A DNA stretch of 64,000 nt from assembly GCA_977006965.1 (NCBI GenBank), contig OZ345366.1:1736001-1800000 (forward strand). The letters are read 5' to 3'. A model generated the notes under the pieces. The model searched no databases, was not told the DNA's origin, and was given only the letters and a program-made list of their open reading frames with translations. The number at the start of each line of letters is the position of its first letter. Position 1 is the stretch's first letter. Of the stretch, positions 45,569 through 54,569 are shown in pieces. The stretch is from Phymatolithon calcareum. Taxonomy: Eukaryota; Rhodophyta; Florideophyceae; Hapalidiales. A program made the position numbers and the translations under genes.

Positions 45569-46621
45569 TTTATGCCATTGACGAGATACTACGTAATTCT
45601 GATTAAGAAAACTGAAGCTTATCCTCATGTCTAAACAATCCCCCTCAGAGAAAGAAGAAACAAGCTTGCAAAGTGCCATCAATACAATCGAGGAGACCTG
45701 CCTCAAGAGCATGAATTAGAAATGAAAGAAACGCGACTTAACGCTACGATAAGCCTCACAGGTGCTACATAGACAACGAGAGCTATAACCGAACGCTCAT
45801 CCATTCATTCATATTCCCCTTATGACTATTTTTTCTACAACACTGGCACACAGGGTTCTTTTCCTCGAGTAATTAGATTTTCGCATACAGCAATGTCAAG
45901 TTCGAAACTCCTGTTTAGTATTGTGTCCAATGCGTGGAGCAATGGCATGTTGGACGTCATATCGCTCTGAACATGTGGTTCTAAACCCGACTGCCAGGCC
46001 GGCGTCCGAAACATAAAGTCAGCCAATCCATATCCCGCCTATAACGCTTGGTACATTACAGTGGAATATTTTACCGTTCCTGGCCCAGATACCAAAACAT
46101 ATCTATTGCCCATGTATATATTCTATAATTCAAGTTTATTTAAAAGCCCCACAGACTTCCAAAGATATGGGCAAGGCTATTGTCCATATATGGACCAGAG
46201 ATAGGTTTTGGTGCTCCATCAGATCGTGTCGCACTCTACCATTCAAACGTATATCGTAGAAAGATCCGGTGCGTGCACGTATGTCCTCCGCAAAGTTGCC
46301 CATAGCGTCTGCTGAAGCGATCGTAGCTTAAAAAAATAGTTACAAACTGAATCGTAAAGCCCAGGGTTCAAAGGTCGATACAATGAAAAATTACCCCATC
46401 GATATCCACGTTTTGCGAAAAAGATCTCTATGGAGACATCGTGAGTAGAACCACTTTTATCGAGAATAGGGATACGCTCGTCTGTACCGCCGGGAGAAAT
46501 TCCAGTCGTTTACCAGCTCTAAAGACTTTATCATGTTGAAATAGTCTACAAACGGAAATAATTTGTTCGTCGTTCAAAATGTCGAAGCTATTCAACCACC
46601 GCAACGTCCGGCCAACATTTC

Positions 46622-47394
46622 TTATTCTCTATGAGCCGAGAGCTTGTGAGCTCGCAGCTGAGCAATTTTCTTGAAGCTTAAGCTGCACTTTTCACACTTG
46701 AATGGCTTCTTGTCGTCATGAACAAGCTGTATGAATACGTTTGTCAGACATGAATGTGCTAACTCGAGAAGGTACAGCGTTAGAGAAGAACATACCTGTA
46801 CATGACGCAGGAGCCCATCCTTGAAAGAAAATGTAGCTGTGCATTGGCGACAATGAAAAGGCCGCTCTTTCAAGTGAACAGATTTCACATGTTTGTTGAG
46901 ATTGCCTATAATAATTATTGGTAAAACGAGAAGGTTAGTTCAATATCATTGCGACAGAAATCAAGAAATCAATTCAGAACTTTGAGGAGAACTTACTTTT
47001 TTCTCCGAAAGTTTTTCCACAGACGTCACATTTGAAGGGCCGAATTTTTTCGTGTACAGAACTGCAATAATTGAATGGCAGAATTGTTAGTACCGCTTCT
47101 AAATGACAGTGGCGAAAGAACATATTAGGTGGCCACGTACCTGATGTGTTTTTTCAGATCAGAAGTCTGCTTAAATGGGTATCCGCACAAATGACAAGTA
47201 TATTTTCTGATTCTTTCACTTGATGGCCCTGCTTGCGATCTCGACTGGGACCCTGATGGCCTAGAAGAGGATGAAGACTCAGAAGGTTCAGCGTTAAGAA
47301 TGTAAGAGACATCCAGCTTATTTTTGCTGCGCGAGGAGCTTGGTCCTGGGTTGTTTGAAGGCATCTTGTGTGTCGACCGTTCCTCTTGTGGCAA
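46622..47394 (-). CDS. Four-exon C2H2 zinc-finger protein (paralogue 3)
   Basis: Predicted exons 47141-47394, 46997-47061, 46796-46905 and 46622-46726; introns of 79, 91 and 69 bp, all GT-AG. The product is 177 residues from the ATG at 47394. NKLDVSYILNAEPSESSSSS is followed by a Ser/Gln/Arg linker and four C2H2 fingers beginning CHLCGYPFKQ, CDVCGKTFGE, CRQCTATFSF and CEKCSLSFKK. Exon lengths 65 and 110 bp and all phases equal those of paralogue 1. The last finger ends LSAHRE at the stop, as SAHKE in paralogue 2. It appears intact. Conserved finger linkers (VHxKIRPFKC, VHLKERPFxC) are typical of DNA-binding arrays. Target unknown. Confidence 0.83.
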
Positions 47395-48500
47395 CAGTGA
47401 ATTCCCGAGCGGTTGTGAGCATTTATAGATCGGTACGATGCAGATTGAGGAAGAGATGATATAAATAGAGTCACAGAAGTCAAGTGGGTTGATCGATCAC
47501 AGATGGAGATGAAAATCAGCTCGAGGAAACAGACTTTTAATTATGGCTTGTTGGAATGCCTGGTGCAAAAAACTGATGTCAGCTCTGCTTGCGAGCTCCC
47601 ACACGGTCTTACAGTCTGGCAAGAAACGTCTAGTCTATATCGTTGAAAGGTATAAAGGTTTGCGCGATTGTGCAGAATGAGAGCTCGAAGTCCCCTGCCT
47701 AGCATGTGAATTTCTGGATATAAAGTACATCTGGAACGTAAACCTAAGCACATACTATATGCTTCGGTACGCCTTCCAATATCGGACTGCACACACTGCG
47801 ATGCGAAAGAGAAGACGGCACTGTTGCCAGAGTCCGACGTAGTTGAGAGGACGATACTGAATGTACGCGGAGGTGCTCAATTCTCATTTGAACAGTAAGC
47901 CACCCTTTCGGTGGCACGTTGTGTAGTATACTCTTCCTCAAGATAATTAGCTGAAAAGTCTTCTCCTTACGTTCTCTTGCTTGAATTGAAACTGAGCTCT
48001 CGATTCTGGTTTCTAATTAAGGCCATGAAAGAGGTACAGCATGCGTTGTTTTGATCCTTGACATGTAGGAGGATTTACGCAATCCCATGCGCATGCAATT
48101 TTTGAAATACTCGCAAAACTGCAACAGAAGAAACGAGTACATAGTACGTATTCGCCCTCGGTCGCTTGATGGTCAAATACGTATCTCAGCATCAAAGACA
48201 GTGTCAGCCCGGATGGTAATTCAAGTGTACAATACAGTATATATTTTCGATTTTGAAACCCATCGTGCTGTGGACGATGTATTCAGCGTCACAGCAATGC
48301 TGCGGGAGTTATCGAGGGTGAAGACTCTTGAAGTCCGTGTTGTGTACAAATCTGTCCTCCCCTCAGTCCATCCTCATGGAGCTTGAACTCTATCTGATTC
48401 GCCGACTTTAAAGTTAAACGGGAACTACTTTTCTCCGTGAACTAAAGCACAGTATGGCCTTTAATTACTTGGAATAACAATACGAACTGACACTGATTGG
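47395..48500. other. No strongly supported gene
   Basis: Upstream flank of the zinc-finger gene. A plus frame at 48087-48386 (99 residues) contains VYIFDFETHRAVDDVFSVTA, which looks protein-like, but no domain or partner exon is evident. Confidence 0.35.
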
Positions 48501-48830
48501 TTGCTAGGAAGAAGAAAGGTAGATTTTTATTTAAAAGTTATCAACGCATCTGCTGACGCTTGGGGCAACTTTTCTAGTGCCAAGAGGTTTTGGCTGGATT
48601 CTTTCTATGGAAGAGTTTCTTTTCTTGTTGGTGTAACACGATTCAGTGGACTGCAAAAAACCACCGCTGGTCTCCCGTATATGCAATTTTCATTTTCGTT
48701 ATAACCGTCGGAGACATGCTTGTCGTTCAGATTTCCACCTTGTCGGGGGTTGAGGGTATCCATAGAGCTATCGAGCATTGCGTTATGTCTACAGAGGTCG
48801 ATAGATTATTTGCTGAAACAGAATCGTGAC
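48501..48830 (+). repeat. Dispersed repeat related to 59.1-59.4 kb
   Basis: Shares GTGCCAAGAGGTTTTGGCTG and CAACxC-type ADAW coding with 59130-59240, and weaker matches near 42.35, 44.94 and 56.9 kb. Both strands are open across it, so I do not assign a protein. The partner at 59.3 kb includes a TATA-like GGAATATATAAG, which hints at an LTR. Confidence 0.5.
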
Positions 48831-49329
48831 TCAGCTATCTTTGTCAGGAAATAATTACTTTCATAATCGACATGCTCCGAAAGAGTAATATTCATGATGG
48901 CCCTGCAAAGGAAAAAGAGAAGACGGATTATGAAGGTAGGAAAATAAGTTAGTTTACTCAAGAGCTAAGACCATCAATGACAAAAAGGTGGCAGGGAAGT
49001 TCTACAGCAATGGAGTACAAGAAATCCAGAAGAAATTACAGAAAGTGTATCGCTTGAAATCCCTGACAAGCTACCAATATTTGCCAGGAATCAGGGAAAG
49101 TAGTCGAAAGAAGAAGCCTAAGATGGTGATTATAATGCCACGTATGGCGCACAACCAGGCGTGGTCTGGCGTGGGAAAGATGCAGAGATGGCAATCGGAA
49201 AGCATTGAGCTTCTCCGTCCTTCGACGTAACGCGTCAGAAACTTTCAGTTTCTCTAGCGATAGGAGATAGTGGAATCACAAAGCCGCTAGAATCGCCGCT
49301 AGCCTTGTGAAGCGAAAAAGCAATGCAGA

Positions 49330-49520
49330 ATGAATCCATGAAAATTTTCAAAAACGCTCAAGTATTATTTTTTGCGGAGGAAGTAGACTCTAAATTAATT
49401 GTGCGGTGGAGACTCAATGCTGCAAGTAAGCTGATGAGTTTACAAAGAGCCCTCATCGGCGCAAAAGTAACAAGGAACGTCGAATATGAGTGCAAATGAC
49501 TTACAAAGCCATAAATTCTC
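49330..49520 (+). pseudogene. LINE-associated C-terminal domain, copy B (short)
   Basis: A plus frame reads NAASKLMSLQRALIGAKVTR and NVEYECK before a stop and further homologous residues. It parallels AEIELIALQRILGSK and ETEYECKRLTRTL in copy A at 42.1-42.24 kb. Only the end of the domain remains. Confidence 0.4.
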
Positions 49521-50299
49521 ATAATAGCTTTCATAGTGGCAGAATCATTAGATTAAACTGGACAAACGCACACGAAACTGCGCTCATCCTCAAGCTATGA
49601 GGGTAGTGGTGTCTTGAAAGTGAGGAAACCATACTGTTCCATGCATTTTCGCAGAACTGTTGAGTCTGCAATGGAGAATTAGATCATGAATTGTTAGCAT
49701 GGATGGAACGAAAAATGACATAAGGAGACTTCCGCGGCTGCACCGACTGAAGCCTTTCGTGCTCGGTCACCTCTTAGCTGGTGTGAGGGAGCGGCGCCAT
49801 AAGGCCCACCATGTTATATTTTGTGCTGCCATTGCCCGATTTGTCCAGTTGTTGTAAGCATGATACGTCTCATTAAGATCTACCTCTGTGGAATGCATTC
49901 CCGCTTACCAGACGCGAGGGTAGTGCGTGTGGAAGCTACACTGTCAGTACGCCAACAGATCACATTACACAATCGAAAGAACGAAGCAACAAAAATTATT
50001 ATTTTTGGCCTGTCCGATACCCCATTATCTAAATCCACGACGGGCCTGTATGCTAAAGATAGATCTGAGTCCGGCAGATGTTCGTTACCGTGTCCGGCTT
50101 TACATGATTATCTAACAACCTTCGCTACGCTCTCTATTCCCTGACTCGTTAAGTAGATTGCTATCGAGTGGAAATATGATACTGTACATAGGTAAATGCG
50201 ATTTACTTCTAGAACACTGCAGTACTTGTACTTGTAGAGGATGCCAAATATTGTACACCGGAACCACAAAATAAGCATAGCACTTGCAAACTTTGTTCT

Positions 50300-50465
50300 C
50301 GTAGAGGACTGAGAAAGGACTACTTTGAGTCCTGAGTTTTCCCGTCCGCCATACTGGTGGACGTTTCGTGAGCTACACAAAGGTAGGTAGCATCAGAGGA
50401 AGCCTTGCCCATATCTTCGGAAGTCTGTGGGGCTTTTAAATAAGCTTGAAAGGAGTTAAAATTGC
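50300..50465 (-). repeat. Dispersed repeat (also 57290-57440; short pieces at 46.14 and 59.25 kb)
   Basis: Shared strings with 57.3-57.44 kb include CCTGAGTTTTCCCGTCCGCC, CGTTTCGTGAGCT and TCTGTGGGGC. Pieces of about 55 bp occur inverted at 46137-46190 and 59255-59310, the latter interrupting the 59.1-kb repeat. Coding potential is unclear because more than one frame stays open. Confidence 0.6.
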
Positions 50466-50551
50466 AAATGATACCAGAAAAGAAATATTTTGTTTGTTTG
50501 TTTATTGCAGGTTATTCGAAATACACAAAGTGTACATTATTCAACATCTAG

Positions 50552-52514
50552 TGTCTATGTGCCGGGATTCTTTCCTCAATTGAGGACTGAAAATGATTTT
50601 AAGTTTTGGAAACGAAAGCTAGGCACTATCAAGCTCGTTAAAAGCGTGAAGCTCAAGGAAGTCTTCAACGTGCTTAGCGAAACAGTTCCTGCCAGTAGAA
50701 GCGCCACAAATATATAGCGTGGCATTTTCACGCCTATTAGAATATGAGCACAAGAGGGTCTTCGTCTTGAATTTCCCAACTAGCAGTTGTTTTGAACAGC
50801 ACAAGTAGTCTCTATGATATCCTGAGTCCTCCTTTTCTCTTTCTCGGGAGTTAAGAGGGTTCTAACACCGCTCGCGAATGCAAATATACTTTCTTTAGCG
50901 ACGAAACGTCGACGAGTAATGCCCGTGGCAAATGTGTTACCGATGAGTTGCTCGAACATCACTTGACAATACGTTCGCTGCTTCATGTGCTGCTGACCCT
51001 CTGCACGGGCACCTGAGAATAAAAGTCATCTAAGAATCACGCAAATTGCTAGAAGAGTTGATGACTCCTATGAACTATAGTCGCACTTGTTGAAGATGAA
51101 GGATTATCGCACTTCTTCCACTCGCCGAGTGCTGTATCTCTCAACCGTTCTCCGGTTAGTGACCTACGTTCCCATACCAACGGGATATGGACTCACGGAA
51201 GCATCTAAGGTCCGACGGAGGCACAGTGCGCTTTCTGGGGTCAGATATGGCATCGACAGAATCTTGACCGAGCGACCAGCGGTGCTGCGCAGACTACATG
51301 TTCCACTTGGTTGAGCAGTGAATGATATTCACTGGAAGTGTTCGGCGAGCGGCATACCAGTCTTTGAAGAAGAAGGAGAGTTGAGATACTTAATTGGCCT
51401 TGTTGCCCTCCAAAAATTTCTCTCGGCGCTGAGCTCAACTCTTGTCACGAGGATAATTATGCTGAAAAACTCAATCATCTCTGTCAATGTAGTCTCTTGT
51501 TGTCCAATTATTCTCAGCTTAGCGAACGCCAGAGCAGAAAAATTTCCCATGTGAACTTGGGGAAAAATCTTCATGACGCAATCTTACTCTGTATGAATAC
51601 CAATACCATCATTTTCTGATAAGATGTCTCTGGTAAGAGCGCAAAGTCTTCAGAACTGAGAGGAAACTTAGACCCGACTCGGTCCTGAAGCTTGGCGCTC
51701 GTACCATGGTTCCCCAATAGCGACAGTATTCGGCTCGCGGTCAGGCACGACGACATCAGGTTCGTTTTGTGATGGTTGGTCGCAAGAGCCCTTCAAGACG
51801 TAGGAGAGAGAGCCCGCAAAAGGGCGTTTAGAGATGGTAAAGGTTTTATGGATGCTTTTCTGTCTATTTGATGAGCTTCTGATTGTGACTGTGGATGATA
51901 AACTGGCGCTTCGCGATGAAGATGGGCGAGGATGAGTACTGTAAGCAGTCCTGGGTGGTACTGCGCTTTGCCGGTGTTGGCTCGGTTCAAGGCTGGTGAG
52001 CTTCTGCAATGCCATCTTCAGTGTCCCCTAGCTTGACGTTGAACAGGTTGACTGTCTTAAAATTAGTCTTCTTCGGCGAACGCCAAACTATGACACATTT
52101 TACGCAAAGTGATATGCTCGCGCGACCATTCAGTTTTCCTCCAGTACCTCCTGAACTATACCACACACGCTTTTTTACTTGGAAAAGGCTCCATATTGTC
52201 TGGAGCATTCTACGAGACCTGTTACCGATGCTTCCTTTGTGTGTATGGATGTACCGACCACGAGCGGCCGGACTTTTTCTCGTGGCATGGCAGGTCTGGT
52301 ACTTCTGGGTGACCACTATATTTTCGTTGCTAGCGCCGAACGAAGAGATTTTAAGGTAGTAGTTGCGGTACTCCTCACCCACTACACAAGTTCGGCTTTT
52401 CAGTAATGGCGCAGATGATCCGTTCTGCGTTCGATTTACTAACTTTTCCGAGCTTTTGAATCCATCCTCATTTGAGGACTGGGTCCTCAATTGAGGACGT
52501 TCGGCACATAGACA
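50552..52514 (-). mobile_element. piggyBac-like element 2, flanked by CTAG
   Basis: Ends are TGTCTATGTGCCG and, inverted, CGGCACATAGACA, with the subterminal palindrome CCTCAATTGAGG on both sides. CTAG flanks it at 50548-50551 and 52515-52518. The element splits a minus-strand SINE whose uninterrupted relatives read CCCTAGATGTT here, with a single CTAG, so CTAG is the duplicated target. Length 1963 bp. It retains more of the transposase than element 1. Confidence 0.82.
50619..52490 (-). pseudogene. piggyBac-like transposase, core partly retained, first catalytic Asp lost
   Basis: From the 5' end: NYYLKISSFGASNEN (52490 frame), a Ser-rich linker (51668-52015), then QETTLTEMIEFFSIIILVTR and FWRATRPIKYLNSPSSSKTG (51574-51329). 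Then in another frame near 51290-51130: HRWSLGQDSVDAI and LRCFRESISRWYG, where piggyBac relatives have D-E-S, so the catalytic Asp is replaced by Arg. After a deletion the C-terminal end follows: FEQLIGNTF, Arg-rich stretch, and ICGASTGRNCFAKH (50804-50619). The later catalytic residues are absent. Several stops and frame changes confirm a dead copy. Confidence 0.75.
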
Positions 52515-52518
52515 CTAG

Positions 52519-53924
52519 GGGTCCTCTAAATGCTCCTGATATCGATCCATTCCTGGTACTCGCGTATCTGTTTCGCGCTAGTACTACTGCACACCACTTC
52601 ACGGCGACATCCGCGTGCCCTTTGCGGAACGTTAATTCAATTCTTGCTTGTGACAGAACTCGAACCGGCTGTAGCGCCAGGCTCACAAGAACCCGACGCT
52701 ACGTTTGGTGCCAACTCCCAGGAGAGGTCTGGTGCTGATTTTCTTTTCGTGGCGTTCGTCGCTGTGGGGGGTTGTGTAGCGCCCGCTGTTATGTCGCTGT
52801 CCCAAGGCGGTCTCTTTTTCCTCTCGCGACTGTACGCCGCGCAACTTGGATCGCGATAGTCATGCTGCTCGTGGTAGGTGATCTGTTGGGCCATACTTGC
52901 ACGTGTCTCTCGTGTGTCTATGCGCTGCATCACTGTCTTTTGCATAGGTTGTAGTATATAAGCTAGTTAGTTCCTTCCTCTGAGTAAAGGAAGGTGGGAG
53001 AGTTCTGGATTTCGGCTCGATTGCTTGGATCAAGCACGCGCAATGTTCGCCTGACAGTCCCTTCGACCACGCGGAGTCGGAGCTCTTCCCAACCTTCTTG
53101 GACGCAACCGTCGTCATGCAAGCCAGCACGAAGACAACTGCGCTCAAGTTTCCCTTTCCCTTTTTCGTGCGTCCGTGCGAAGGTCGACGGCCAAGCCATG
53201 GTCGCCGCCTAAAGACGGCGTCGTTTTCTCCTTCCTTTCTCTTTTGCCTTTCGTCATGTCGTAAGCGGCGCAGTGGACGTCCGTTCGACTAGTCTCCACG
53301 CTTATTCTTCTCCGTTTTCTCGAAGGCCCGCGCTCGTGTTCGTCCACACGATCGCTGGAGTTACCGTATGGCAATCTTGCCCGTTTTGTGTTGCAAGTTG
53401 CGCTTATCATCTGGACCTAAGTGCTACTCACGTCGAGCTTCCGAGGCCCTGTTCGGCGTAGCCTCGCCCTCGTATTTCATCCATGCGACCGCTTGTGTTC
53501 CCGCAAAGCTGTGGAGTGTCCTCCGTGACCTGCATTACCGACTTCGCCCTGGTTCAAGTCGCGTCTATCTCTATTCACCCTCATCTACCTCATCAAGCTT
53601 CTGAAGCCCTGTTCGGCGTAGCCTTGCGCTCGTGTTCTACGTTCACGATCGCTTGCGTTCCCGCAAAGCCATGGAGTACTACGATGGTGGACGCCTATTT
53701 TGTCCGCTGGTCTGGGGGTTTTGGTTGCTTGTCTTTCTTTCCTCCTCTTTTTGTCTTGTCTCTCCCGCTCTTTTCGTCTCTCTCCTCTCTTGGGCTTTTC
53801 TCTCCCATGTGGCGTCGGGTTCTTTGGAGCCTGGCGCTGCACCGGCGACCTCAACGTTCCTGCCTGTATCATACCGAAATATACGCACAGGTGCGCGGAG
53901 GCAGTTTTACCACTATACCACAAG
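52519..53924 (-). repeat. Minus-strand SINE, interrupted by an LTR element and continuing beyond piggyBac-like element 2
   Basis: The SINE head lies at about 53847-53924 (minus strand: CTTGTGGTATAGTGGTAAAA and GAACGTTGAGGTCGCCGG). It continues at 52519-52664 (GTTCGAGTTCTGTCACAAG, body) and ends at about 50490-50547 with the AAAC-type tail. The LTR element (52670-53841) and piggyBac-like element 2 (50552-52514) each interrupt it. Removing both leaves one SINE of normal layout. Confidence 0.75.
52670..53841 (+). mobile_element. Solo-LTR-like insertion with an inverted LTR end attached
   Basis: Flanked by the 5-bp direct repeat CCGGC (52665-52669 and 53842-53846). The main part (52775-53841) begins TGTAGCGCCCGCTGTTATG, contains a TATA box GTATATAAG near 52953 and ends GGAGCCTGGCGCTGCA. 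It matches, in the opposite orientation, the solo LTR at 55533-56373. The first 105 bp (52670-52774) are an inverted, diverged copy of the LTR 3' end (TGTAGCGCCAGGCTCACAAG), so the whole insertion has inverted ends of about 33 bp. Internal segmental duplications make it longer than the other LTR. No internal coding region of a retrotransposon is present. Confidence 0.78.
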
Positions 53925-54569
53925 TGGAGAAATATTTTAGTATTTAGCAACCCAGTTTTGTACATTTTTTAAGAAAATGAATCGGTCGCTTCTAGCGCAT
54001 ACATCTGGCACATTTGCATAAACTAAAGTAATAGACTTTTCTTCAGTAGATGCTTGACTAGTAATGCCAACATAAATCTTGACGTCAATATCATGGGAGA
54101 GGGCGTACGTGGTGAAATGTCTCCATTTAGACTTTATGGGAACAGACTCCGCAGAGTTTTGCAATGGCCCTCTTCAGTAGCATGATGTGGTTTCATGGAA
54201 TGCGAACGTCTACCTGAAGCACTTCTTCAGACCTTTCTGCATTTCAGTAGAAGTCTTCATTGATCATCTTCTTCTACATACATAAGACTTTTCGTAGCAC
54301 TCTCGGTGGAAAGGAAATGTCACTTTTCGAGAATGAAGGCACTAATCATGTTTTCGTTCTCCTGTTCCAGAATGCGGAGGGGATATGTGTTGATTTATTT
54401 TAAAAGCTCCCAAGGCCTCTCTCTTCAAGAGTAACAGGAACGCTTTTGCACGATTTTCTAAGCTAACGTAGTTTGACTATTCAGTATATCCTTGATTCGT
54501 AATTCTCTTCCAAAAAGTGCTCTAGTGAGTCGCTAACATTAATATTCAATTTCAGGACTAATCTTTGAT
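53925..54569. other. No supportable gene
   Basis: AT-rich sequence between the SINE head and the LINE fragment. Frames are below 80 residues, without motifs. Nothing seen. Confidence 0.45.

Noticed and set aside
48501-48704. Protein-coding gene on the plus strand
   Set aside because: The sequence is a dispersed repeat with both strands open, and the copy at 59.1 kb has been disrupted by another repeat. No domain is present.
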